Of a DNA stretch of 15,256 bases, positions 8,864 to 15,256 are shown piece after piece. Position 1 is the stretch's first letter. The number at the start of each line of letters is the position of its first letter. Origin of the DNA: Thalassiosira profunda (lineage: Eukaryota; Bacillariophyta; Thalassiosirophyceae; Thalassiosirales; Thalassiosiraceae); assembly GCA_036939355.1 (NCBI GenBank), contig JALLAP010001314.1, positions 1 to 15,256 of the forward strand, written 5' to 3'. The notes under the pieces are model-generated. The model was not told the origin of the DNA, made no database searches, and was given only the letters and a program-made list of their open reading frames with translations. The position numbers were made by a program, and so were the translations under genes.

Positions 8864-8967
8864 CTAGAGATACCAACCTGTCCGCCGTCCCCCGTCCCGC
8901 CCCTCCCCCCGCCGCCCCCCCCGGAGCACACGACCGGCCTCGGGTGCCACGTGCATATGTTCCGTGA

Positions 8968-9549
8968 TCAGACAGCGACACGCAGGTGACTCTCACTGGA
9001 GATGAGATTACGGGCAATTATTTGCGTCAGAATATGGCCCTGCTACCGTTTGCAATCAGTCCACACGGCCATCTTGGTAGCCTCGCCGAGCAGTTTCTGT
9101 ACGGCTACGACCCCTTGCCTTCGCCGGAGTTCGCGGCGGATCGTCCCAATGCCCTGGAGGCCGCTCGGATTTGCCGCTCACGTGTTGTGCCTCACGGGAT
9201 CCTCGACCGCGCGAATAAGATTTGGCGGCAGGAGCACCCGGATTCCTTTTACGGTGGCTCATACAAAGCCACGGATCCGAAGACCCATTTCGACCAGCAG
9301 TTGGGCTTGGTCATTTCTACGGCTATTTCTTCACACTTGCTGCGGGCACATGCGAAGAACCAGTCGAAGCACCCGATGCGTTGTACGGGCGCTGATGTTT
9401 TGGCGGACTTGGCGGAGGAGGAGGTGTTGGAGGACTCGTTGCCCCTTCAGTGCTACGGCACTGCTTATTGGGAGGGCCCTTCTTGTTGTTGTCGGGATTC
9501 GTCGCCGCGTGCACGCTCTGCGTCACGCACCGCAGTCCACCCTAGGTAG
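8968..9549 (+). mobile_element. probable 5'-truncated retroelement polyprotein remnant
   Basis: An open frame follows the stop at 8965-8967 and runs to TAG at 9547-9549 (about 193 codons) with no ATG before residue 23. It includes ALLPFAISPHGHLGSLAEQF, YGYDPLP, RANKIWR, FYGGSYKA and DPKTHFDQQLGLVIS. From memory this resembles the C-terminal part of reverse-transcriptase-bearing element proteins repeated in diatom genomes, downstream of the polymerase. No polymerase motif is in the window, so the element would be 5' truncated, as is usual for non-LTR copies. The stretch after about residue 165 (CCCRDSSPRARSASRT) looks out of frame or degraded. A C-rich tract lies just upstream, and no target-site duplication was found by eye. 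Identity is tentative; repetitiveness in the genome would be the test. A domesticated or host gene is less likely given the missing start. Confidence 0.45.
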
Positions 9550-9819
9550 ACGCGTAAGCAGTACGTAGCCCCCCCCTCTCAGAGCGGCAGTTCAGGTTAT
9601 TAGTGCAGCTACTTGCGTAGGCAGGACAATACAGGCCGCCATCACCCATCACTTCCGCTCATCAACTCGGCCGCGGCTGCTCACCGCGCGGCAGACACGC
9701 GGCGCTGCCCCACCGGTGCTTCCTGGACGCCGCTGCCCGCTTGCCACTCAGCCGCTCTCTTCACGCACTTCAATCGACCCTCAGAGTCGTCATTCGCCTC
9801 CGCGTCGTCGTCAGCAATC

Positions 9820-10483
9820 ATGCCGCCGTCTAACGAACCGCGGCGATCGTCGACCCGAATTGCAAAGAAGCGCAGCGTCGAGGAGGGAAAATCCACATCG
9901 ACAACCCATGTCAACCATCGACCCCGCGCGGGAGACACCCCCTTCCACAACGACTGCGGTATCTTGCCCGGCGAATGATACTTCATAAAGGCCAGCGCCG
10001 ATCCTGAAAATGGCGTGCCCTGGGGATACGTGTGCGGCTGGCCACTCAAAAGCGGTGACATGTATGGAGGCAGCCACTAGTGAGTCTAGCGGAGTTTGTT
10101 TTGGATGGACATAAAATGTGAGCGTTGTTGAAATGTGTACTTCCGTGGAATCTTGCAGTATTATGTCAGCGGCCGCCGAGGCCACTCCACAGGGGAGAGC
10201 AATTGCAGAGGCGGCGAGGAAGTTTGGCGACGGCAAAACTCTGCCATTTCCGCCGTGCAAGCGCTACTACAACCCATATTCGGAAGTCGGGGGCACCAGG
10301 ACAAGAATGTACGCTTGCCGCTTGCATAACGATGCAAGATCGTCGCGTCTGGAGAGAGAAGGAGGACAGTGGAGAGAAGGAGAGAAACACTTGGACTTCT
10401 TCTGGGGTGAGGATTGCAACAAAGAAAAATCCCCCGATAAACCAACAAAGAAGAGGAGGACAAAAAGGGGCCGCGAGAAATAG
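9820..10483 (+). CDS. small basic protein in two exons with an in-frame TGA
   Basis: The model is 9820-10079 joined to 10159-10483: 585 nt, 195 codons, in phase. The N terminus, MPPSNEPRRSSTRIAKKRSVEEGK, is basic. The core includes DTPFHNDCGILPGE, then TGA at 9976-9978, then YFIKASADPENGVPWGYVC, GWPLKSGDMYGGSHY and, after the intron, IMSAAAEATPQGRAIAEAA, KFGDGKTLPFPPCKRYYNPY. The end KKRRTKRGREK is a likely nuclear signal. The run across TGA and across the splice is compositionally continuous, so the TGA is probably a point mutation (for example CGA to TGA), a base error, or possibly selenocysteine. A weak alternative intron 9910-9990 (GTCAAC...AAAG, 81 nt, phase 0) would also remove the TGA. 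No known family is recognised; a nuclear or DNA-linked role is a guess from the basic ends. It is convergent with the gene ending at 10809. Confidence 0.55.
10080..10158 (+). other. intron of the small basic protein gene
   Basis: The donor is GTGAGT after AGCCACTA; the acceptor is GAATCTTGCAG before TATTATGTCAGC. Length is 79 nt, phase 2, giving SHY|IMSAAAE. Both sites match consensus well, and the length equals that of M11 intron 1. Confidence 0.7.
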
Positions 10484-10808
10484 CTTATCTGCTGGATGAT
10501 TGGCATGCGGCTGGCCAGTCCTTAGCTATGTACACTATGAGAATGACGCGTCTCCAGTGCCGCATCTGCTGATGGCCAACTGAGACACTGAAAGGATCAT
10601 AGCTCGATGGATAATGAATTCTACACAGATAGACCTATGCCCCAGCTGCCCCAGAGCCCCCTCGCCAGTAATGCATACTTAGGGCGGCAGCTAACTTGAA
10701 CTTCACGCAGATTGACTCCAGATATCCCACGGAGAGGCTGATCCGACTTCCCGCCATTCTCTGTTAAACTCTGGCAACAGTCGTTGGATGCCTCCTTAAA
10801 ACAAGCGA
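10484..10808. other. convergent spacer (325 bp), no gene seen
   Basis: This lies between the stops at 10483 (plus) and 10809 (minus), so it holds two 3' UTRs. No RNA gene, repeat or clear polyadenylation signal was recognised by eye. A short stem is possible at TTGGCATGCGGCTGGCCA (about 10500-10517). Confidence 0.5.
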
Positions 10809-12770
10809 TCACTGCTCAGGAGACGCCGCCTCCGCCGCTGCTTCCTCGACCTCGCTCGGTGCATCGACGGCATCCGAGCTAGCGCCAGGGCTACCGCCCG
10901 CCTTCTCTTTGCCGTGTGTGGCCTCCCAAAAGTCCATCATGCTCGCCTTTTTCTTCTTGGTCTTCGAGTGTTTCTCCTCGGTCGCCTTGGTCAGCTTCGT
11001 TTCCCCGTCCTTCTTCTTCTTCGACTCGGCGTCGATTTTGGTGGAGGCGGCGAGGGCAGCGAGCTGGCGTTTGAGGTGGAGGAGCTCGTCCTCGGTCGAC
11101 ATCTTCTTCTTCTCTGGTTCCTCCGCCTTCTCCCCAGCAGTGCCGGTGTCAGCATGTGCCTCTTCGGTGTCATTGGCCTTCTCCTCAGCAGTATCCGGAG
11201 TCACATCCTGATTATCAGAACCTGCATCGGGCGCAAATTTGGCCTCGGCTCCACTTTCCTCTGAATCAGCAGCGGGCTTGGCATCTTCCGACTCTTTCCC
11301 ACTTTCCACCGAGTTTGCCACAGGCACCGCATCCTCGGCCTCTTTTCCACTTTCCTCCAAGTCAGCCGCAGGCTTTGCATCGTTGTCGTCTTTGGCCTCT
11401 TCCTTCTTGTTCCCTTTGGCGCCCTTCTTGTGGCTTTCGAATCCCTTCAACTCTTCCAGGGTAATGCTCTCCGAATGCGCAATGTTCCCCCTCTTCCCCA
11501 CTTCAACTTTCGGGGCGCTTTTCTTCGCGCTCTCTTGAAAGCCCTTCTTGTGTCCCTGGATGACCTTCAAATCCTCCAGCGTGATGTCCGTCGTTGTGTG
11601 CTTGTCGCCCCGCTTGTCCAGGAAGGCCTTCGGACTGTTCTGCTGCTCGAGCGTGTCGGTGACCCACTTCTTTTTTGCAGCCAGCTGCTCCTTGCTCACC
11701 TCGGCTGCCGGCTTGCCGTGCGAATCGATGAAGGCCTTGGGATCGAGAGACCTTTGCAGCATCTCCTCCACCGCCTTCTTCTTGGCCGAAGCTCCTCCCC
11801 CCTCAATCCGAACCTCCTTCCCCCTTGAATCGATGAAGGCGTTCGGATCGGTCTGCTTCTTAAGCATGTCCTCGACGGCCTTCTTCTTGGCCGAAGCCCC
11901 TCCCCCCTCAATCTTAACCTCCTTCCCCCTTGAATCGATGAAGGCGTTCGGATCGGTCTGCTTCTTGAGCATGTCCTCCACGGCCCTCCGCTTGGCCGCG
12001 GCCTGCTCCCGGCTTGGCGACCCGGGCGTTTCCTTTGGTGCACCCGGGCTGTCCTCCTCCTTCTTCTCCAGAAACTTCATCCGATCGGAAAGCTTGCCAA
12101 ACTGCAAGTCCCCCTCCGGGGCGTGGGACGTCGCGTGCTTGGGGGAGGAGAGGTTCTCGATGAATTTCCGTCGTTCCGCGCTGAACTCGTGATGCACGGC
12201 CACTTTGGGTTTCTCGGCGGCTGCCTTCTGCTGGGCGGCATACATCTTGGCCATGCGCTCTTCGGCCCACGTCTTCTTGGCCGGCTTCTTTTCGTCAGCT
12301 TCCTCTTTCTTCTCGGGAGCTTCGTCCTTCTCTGCAGGTTTATCATCCCCTGCAGCCTCGGGCTCGGGAGATTCTGCCTTATCATCTGTCGCCTCATCTG
12401 CATCACCCCCCTTACCGTGTGTAGGCTCAGCATCGCCCCCCACAGCCTCAATGCCCTTTGCGTCGTCCAATATCGGTGCAGAGGGAGGCTCGTCCGTCTT
12501 CGCAGCATCCTCCACCGGGGCCTGCTCCTTCACCTCGGCCTTGGGGGTGCGAAGGCCGCCCGAGTGATCTGATGCCTGGGTTTCCAACGTGGCGCCGTCA
12601 TCGTGGATTTCATTTTCTGGTAGCGACTGAGGGGCCGCCGGCGTCGCCTCCGCGGCGACCTCAGATCCGCCCCCCGAAGGTGCACCAGCCGCGGCGGCCG
12701 GGTTCGCATCCTTCGGATTGGGGTGCTTGCCGCCCTTCCCGCCCTTGAAGATCTTCTTCAGCAGGCCCAT
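10809..12770 (-). CDS. 653-aa charged low-complexity protein with 35-aa tandem repeats
   Basis: A single exon of 653 aa, start ATG 12770 (MGLLKKIFKGGKGG). The basic N terminus with Gly2 could be a membrane-binding or myristoylated end, but Lys at position 6 is not the preferred Ser/Thr. Residues of about 20-190 are Ala/Glu/Asp/Pro-rich and acidic. At about 190-235 a mixed stretch reads RRKFIENLSSPKHATSHAPEG, DLQFGKLSDRMKFLEKKEE. From about 256 to 400 lie four units of 35-36 aa (AVEDMLKKQTDPNAFIDSRGKEV...GGGASAKKK); the first two are nearly identical. Two TLE(D/E)LK...HKKG units follow, then an acidic block with three repeats of (A/V)PAA...ESG(K)E. Near the C terminus EDELLHLKRQLAALAAS may form a short coiled coil. 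It is probably disordered and scaffold-like. No family is recognised. It is head-to-head with the methyltransferase gene. Confidence 0.8.
   Translation of the reverse strand: MGLLKKIFKGGKGGKHPNPKDANPAAAAGAPSGGGSEVAAEATPAAPQSLPENEIHDDGATLETQASDHSGGLRTPKAEVKEQAPVEDAAKTDEPPSAPILDDAKGIEAVGGDAEPTHGKGGDADEATDDKAESPEPEAAGDDKPAEKDEAPEKKEEADEKKPAKKTWAEERMAKMYAAQQKAAAEKPKVAVHHEFSAERRKFIENLSSPKHATSHAPEGDLQFGKLSDRMKFLEKKEEDSPGAPKETPGSPSREQAAAKRRAVEDMLKKQTDPNAFIDSRGKEVKIEGGGASAKKKAVEDMLKKQTDPNAFIDSRGKEVRIEGGGASAKKKAVEEMLQRSLDPKAFIDSHGKPAAEVSKEQLAAKKKWVTDTLEQQNSPKAFLDKRGDKHTTTDITLEDLKVIQGHKKGFQESAKKSAPKVEVGKRGNIAHSESITLEELKGFESHKKGAKGNKKEEAKDDNDAKPAADLEESGKEAEDAVPVANSVESGKESEDAKPAADSEESGAEAKFAPDAGSDNQDVTPDTAEEKANDTEEAHADTGTAGEKAEEPEKKKMSTEDELLHLKRQLAALAASTKIDAESKKKKDGETKLTKATEEKHSKTKKKKASMMDFWEATHGKEKAGGSPGASSDAVDAPSEVEEAAAEAASPEQ
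11710..12005 (-). repeat. 105-bp coding tandem repeats
   Basis: The mark GAATCGATGAAGGC recurs at 11722, 11827 and 11932, a spacing of 105 bases. The fourth, more diverged unit (TTGTCCAGGAAGGC) is about 108 bases further toward 11613. The units at 11790-11895 and 11895-12000 are nearly identical at DNA level, indicating recent expansion and likely copy-number variation between strains. Confidence 0.8.
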
Positions 12771-13115
12771 CGTTGACGTTGCTAGATAATAATCTGAGGG
12801 CGCCCGCTACGAGTGAAGGCCAAGGAAGTTATCGACGCCGTCGCCGAGATTGTGGACGGCAAATTCTTGTGAGGCGGAGGCGGATCTCGGATTTTGTGCA
12901 TGCACAAAAGCCCGCGAAGGCAGTTGATTGTCTGGCAGGCGGCAGTTGATTGGGGCCATTCTAGCTAGCTAGCAAAAGTCGGAGCAGCCCCCTTTCCTCG
13001 CCAGCCATCAGCGCCTCATCACCCGCCTCTCTCTTCCGCACCGCTTGCATGTATTGGCGGAGACGAAGAGCAGCAACTCAGCGCCCATTCCTAGTTCCTA
13101 GCCCCAGCGCAAGGT
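12771..13115. promoter_or_regulatory. head-to-head promoter region with an 18-bp palindrome
   Basis: This spacer separates the minus-strand start at 12770 from the plus-strand start at 13116. It contains a perfect 18-bp palindrome, TTTTGTGCATGCACAAAA, at 12892-12909, and a CTAGCTAGCTAG self-complementary run at 12961-12972. Both could be transcription factor sites. No gene is seen. Confidence 0.55.
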
Positions 13116-14069
13116 ATGGAAAGCAGCGCCCGAACTTCCTCCGATCCAAAGCAAAAGGACAAGACCTTGGAGTACTGGAACGCTTTTTACTCAGCGCTCC
13201 CGCCTGCCGACGATGTGGGCGACCTTTCCGCGGAGGAGACCGGTTGCAATATCGGCGGATCGTTAGCGTCGAGTGTGGAATGGATCGCCGCCAACTCGCC
13301 CCAGTTGATCGATACAATCGCAAATCTCCTTCCATCGCCCGAATGCAGTGATGGTTGCAGATCAGTGAATGTGCTCGAGATTGGATGCGGAGTATCGCAA
13401 CTCTCACTGTCACTATTGCAAACGCTGCTGAAAGATGAAAGGCAATATGGCGATCAAAGACGAGCATACCGCTTTGTTGCAACGGACATCAGCCCAGTAT
13501 GCATCGAGCACAACCGAAAGAGAGATGGCGAAGTCATATCTGCTTTGCAACCTTGCAGCGGAAGCCTGACCTACAGAATATTGGATGTCCTGGATGAGGA
13601 AGCAGCAGCATCAACAACCAAAAAGTACGATATAATCTTGGACAAAGGCACGCTCGGCACCTTCCTATTCCGTTCCAAGCGTACGATGAAAGGATCTGCG
13701 TCGCATCCGCCGCTGCTCACACGGCTACTCAACAATATGCATCGCTGGATGTGCGCAGAAGGGAAGTATGTGATTCTTTCACCACCAAAGTTTGACATCG
13801 GTGGGAACGCAGTTTTGGTACAAGGCAACGGCACAGTACCGTCGAGGCACGAAGTCTATCTCTACGAATGCACAAAGAACGACTCTTACAATCCAGACAG
13901 AGATTCTCCGTATGAGGGCACTGGAGTCGATGTTGACGATGGAGCTACATGTGCCAAATGTGGTACAAGCTTTGAGGGCTTTCGCGGGAGCCGCAAAGAC
14001 AATGGAGGAAGGGTCGTCTGGGAGCGGCGGTGGAAGAATCACATCGCTCATTGCCAAGGCGTGATATAA
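13116..14069 (+). CDS. SAM-dependent (class I) methyltransferase with Cys/His tail
   Basis: Single exon, 317 aa, start ATG 13116. Motif I is VNVLEIGCG (about 84-92) for SAM binding. The acidic residue of motif II is Asp124 in RFVATDISP. The later motif YDIILDKGTLGTF (about 171-183, DKG(T/A)L) is characteristic of the METTL13/EEF1AKMT4-like group, whose known members methylate lysines or N termini of translation elongation factor 1A; family placement is from motifs only. The N-terminal YWNAFYSALP fits the usual start of these enzymes. The C-terminal CAKCGTSF (279-286) with a later RWKNHIAHC (305-313) looks like a CxxC...HxxH/C zinc-binding unit, not a standard part of the human members I recall. 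It shares a promoter region with the repeat protein at 12770, and its stop is 25 bp from the stop of the convergent gene at 14095. Exact substrate is unknown. Confidence 0.8.
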   Translation: MESSARTSSDPKQKDKTLEYWNAFYSALPPADDVGDLSAEETGCNIGGSLASSVEWIAANSPQLIDTIANLLPSPECSDGCRSVNVLEIGCGVSQLSLSLLQTLLKDERQYGDQRRAYRFVATDISPVCIEHNRKRDGEVISALQPCSGSLTYRILDVLDEEAAASTTKKYDIILDKGTLGTFLFRSKRTMKGSASHPPLLTRLLNNMHRWMCAEGKYVILSPPKFDIGGNAVLVQGNGTVPSRHEVYLYECTKNDSYNPDRDSPYEGTGVDVDDGATCAKCGTSFEGFRGSRKDNGGRVVWERRWKNHIAHCQGVI

Positions 14070-14094
14070 ACGCAGACGACCCAAACGATGATCA

Positions 14095-14538
14095 TTAAAG
14101 GAGACTCATGAAACCTAAAACAATCATTGCCGATCCAACCCAGACACTTTGTCCACTTCCAAATGCTCCATTCGAGGGCATGTTTGTGGCAACCGCAGGA
14201 ATCCCCCCAGTCGGAGAGGTTGTGACCAAGGGATTAGAGTGTGTCGACGCGGAGGTAGACGTCACTGGACCAGAAGCTGGCTGCACAGGGCCAGGCGTCG
14301 GGGTTGAGCTAGCGGGTTCCGGATCGTCGGCCGGGACGAAGGAGAAACCGCCTGAAGTGGGGTTGATGGTAGGGAAGCTTGTCGAGGGAGATTGCGTAGG
14401 CCACTCAGTATCTTGCAAATTCCGCGAGCCAACCTCACCGAGGACCATTGGTAGTTGCAACGCCAACGCTGTGCACATCACGTGGCCCATCACAGCTGCT
14501 CGGCGTCGGCCGCGCCGCATTGGCATTGGCATTGGCAT
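14095..14538 (-). CDS. probable GPI-anchored Ser/Thr/Pro-rich surface protein
   Basis: Single exon. The open frame extends to 14601 but only through a GTG; the first ATG is at 14538, giving 147 aa. Four Met codons lie in a hexamer repeat, so 14532, 14526, 14520 or the later 14490 could also start. From any start, a basic stretch (RRGRRRAAV) is followed by a hydrophobic signal-like run (VMCTALALQLPMVLG). The middle is Ser/Thr/Pro-rich with PT motifs (EWPTQSPSTSFPTINPT) and likely heavily O-glycosylated. The last residues (SVWVGSAMIVLGFMSLL) form a hydrophobic end with no charged tail, as in GPI-anchor signals; a C-terminal membrane anchor is the alternative. No enzyme domain is seen. The stop is 25 bp from that of the methyltransferase gene, so 3' UTRs must overlap. 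Confidence 0.65.
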   Translation of the reverse strand: MPMPMPMRRGRRRAAVMGHVMCTALALQLPMVLGEVGSRNLQDTEWPTQSPSTSFPTINPTSGGFSFVPADDPEPASSTPTPGPVQPASGPVTSTSASTHSNPLVTTSPTGGIPAVATNMPSNGAFGSGQSVWVGSAMIVLGFMSLL

Positions 14539-14541
14539 TGG
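14517..14541. repeat. hexanucleotide microsatellite GCATTG
   Basis: Four tandem copies of GCATTG occur (GCATTGGCATTGG...), read on the minus strand as alternating Met-Pro codons at the N terminus of the GPI-type gene. Copy-number change stays in frame and alters how many start codons are available. Confidence 0.75.
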
Positions 14542-14910
14542 GTCGGTATCCTCGCGTCGTTTGTCTAGCAGTTTGCGCGGTCTGCCGAGGCGGATCGGCA
14601 CGTCGCGGTGCAGGTGCAGGTGAGGTGCAGGTGAATGGGGTCGTCGGACGTCGGAAGGGTGGTTGGGGTTGGGTGATGTCTTTTGCTTGCGCGGGAGACT
14701 CGCAAGATTGATAGGGATAGGTGAATGATCTTATTGTGCATGCACTTAGGTGTGTTGGTGCCATTCCAATTGGAATCGTTTTTTCCCCTCCAATGTAATC
14801 GTTTCCCCTAATCGTACCCCTAAAGGTATCCTGAACGACTCAATTTTGCTTGCACCCCCCGCAGCATAAAATCAACGCCGCGGCTCTCTACCCACAGCGC
14901 TCCCCTGGCC
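14539..14910. promoter_or_regulatory. head-to-head spacer between two secreted-protein genes
   Basis: About 370 bp between the minus-strand start (14538) and the plus-strand ATG at 14911. It holds a GGTGCA-type short tandem at about 14607-14632, the palindrome GTGCATGCAC at 14736-14745 (the same core as in the 12892 palindrome), and a perfect 14-bp palindrome ATTCCAATTGGAAT at 14763-14776. A pyrimidine-rich TTTTTTCCCC run follows. No gene is seen. Confidence 0.55.
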
Positions 14911-15256
14911 ATGGCCCGCCTCGTCACGCCGCTCGCCCTCCTCGGGCTCCTCGCCGGCGCCCGCGCGCAGGAGATCGCGGCTGGGATGCCCGATCCTGAG
15001 CTCGCGGGGTTGCCCGAACCAGCGGCAGCGGCGGACGAGTTCGCGGGAAGGTTGCCCGATCCAGATTTGGCCGACGCGTTCGCCTCGTTGCCCGAACCCG
15101 TCGCGCTGCCCGCTCCTGACGCAGCCGGCGATGCGGCCGGCGATGTGAGCGTAAGCAACCCCGCCATCTCGTCCGAGCCCGAGCGCCAGATCGAAGGGGT
15201 CCCCTCCGACGGCAACTTTATCCTCGTCGAGCAGGAGATGGACCTCGGCTGGGGCA
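14911..15256 (+). CDS. secreted protein with Leu-Pro-Glu/Asp-Pro repeats, cut by the right edge
   Basis: Start ATG 14911 in a strong context (GGCCATGGCC). The frame is open to the window end, 115 residues. Residues 1-19 form a clear signal peptide (MARLVTPLALLGLLAGARA) with likely cleavage before Gln-Glu. The mature part begins with short repeats of (L/M)P(D/E)P spaced by Ala-rich stretches (MPDPELAGLPEP, LPDPDLADAF, LPEPVALP), then DAAGDAAGD and a less repetitive SSEPERQIEGVPSDGNFILVE. No domain is recognised; it may be an N-terminal propeptide or linker of a larger protein. GTGAGC and GTAAGC near 15145-15155 resemble splice donors, but the frame stays open through them, so an intron is not required. 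A competing minus-strand frame in the same bases has no start in good context. Confidence 0.6.
   Translation, partial: MARLVTPLALLGLLAGARAQEIAAGMPDPELAGLPEPAAAADEFAGRLPDPDLADAFASLPEPVALPAPDAAGDAAGDVSVSNPAISSEPERQIEGVPSDGNFILVEQEMDLGWG

Larger units (their letters stand above)
7668..8967. other. gene-poor spacer with inverted repeats (about 1.3 kb)
   Basis: No convincing gene is seen. Several short frames (for example 8090-8476 and 8155-8493 on plus, 7809-8090 on minus) lack domains and have unlike compositions. The region includes the M11 promoter just above 7667. It also has three separate inverted-repeat structures, several CACGTG sites (about 7918, 8153, 8638, 8824, 8948), many TTGCAA words, and a C-rich tract at about 8885-8930 before the retroelement remnant. 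Confidence 0.6.

Noticed and set aside
8885..8930. C-rich tract considered as a G-quadruplex or telomere-like signal
   Set aside because: It has long C runs of irregular length and no telomeric unit. A quadruplex on the other strand is possible, but nothing else supports a role.
9959..9990. 32-nt intron (GTATCT...TAAAG) to remove the TGA
   Set aside because: Splicing it shifts the frame and meets a stop soon after (CGATCCTGA); it is also much shorter than the other introns.
10484..10620. Possible SECIS element downstream of the TGA gene (ATGA...TGATGG near 10550-10575)
   Set aside because: The distance between the would-be core parts is too short and I could not pair a convincing stem, so selenocysteine stays only a hypothesis.
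11760..12005. Regular 105-bp repeats considered as a CRISPR or satellite array
   Set aside because: The units lie in one long coding frame, are multiples of three, and have no unique spacers; the context is eukaryotic.
14820..15215. Minus-strand open frame of 131 codons at the right edge
   Set aside because: Its Ala/Ser/Gly-rich sequence mirrors the plus-strand Pro/Glu/Asp repeats; the plus strand has a strong start context and signal peptide.

Overview
This window looks like nuclear DNA from a eukaryotic microalga, most likely a centric diatom related to Thalassiosira. The reasons are: short GT-AG introns (73-104 nt where I could fix both ends); secreted or membrane proteins with Pro-Thr-rich 'PT' linkers; an M11 (gametolysin-type) metalloprotease; and densely packed genes on both strands. 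The genus is an inference from recalled family style, not from a search. Nothing bacterial (operons, Shine-Dalgarno sites, CRISPR) is seen.

Layout. 1-856 (+): 3' part of a PT-linked secreted protein with a C-terminal domain I associate with diatom surface or M11 proteins; its reading frame is broken several times. 1142-2056 (-): unrecognised basic, Cys-containing 304-aa protein. 2489-4974 (+): two-exon type II membrane protein with two NPFD motifs, a PT stalk and three Cys-rich repeats. 5197-7667 (-): four-exon M11 metalloprotease with signal peptide, zinc site and tandem C-terminal domains, the second cut short by a frame change. 7668-8967: gene-poor, with TTGCAA/CACGTG-rich inverted repeats. 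8968-9549 (+): probable 5'-truncated retroelement remnant. 9820-10483 (+): small basic protein in two exons with an in-frame TGA. 10809-12770 (-): 653-aa highly charged repeat protein. 13116-14069 (+): SAM-dependent methyltransferase with a Cys/His tail. 14095-14538 (-): probable GPI-anchored, Ser/Thr/Pro-rich surface protein. 14911 to the right edge (+): start of a secreted protein with Leu-Pro-Glu/Asp-Pro repeats.

How it fits together. Five of the nine intact or broken host genes encode proteins that enter the secretory route (the 1-856 fragment, the type II protein, the M11 protease, the GPI candidate and the right-edge gene), so the window is rich in cell-surface and cell-wall functions. 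The genes sit in divergent and convergent pairs: 12770/13116 and 14538/14911 share head-to-head spacers, and both spacers hold the palindrome GTGCATGCAC. The convergent pairs are very close: 4974/5197 and 14069/14095. The most valuable points for a reader are the spliced M11 model, which single-frame ORF calling splits across frames and truncates; the in-frame TGA gene; the shared palindrome; and the repeat-rich 7.8-8.9 kb block.
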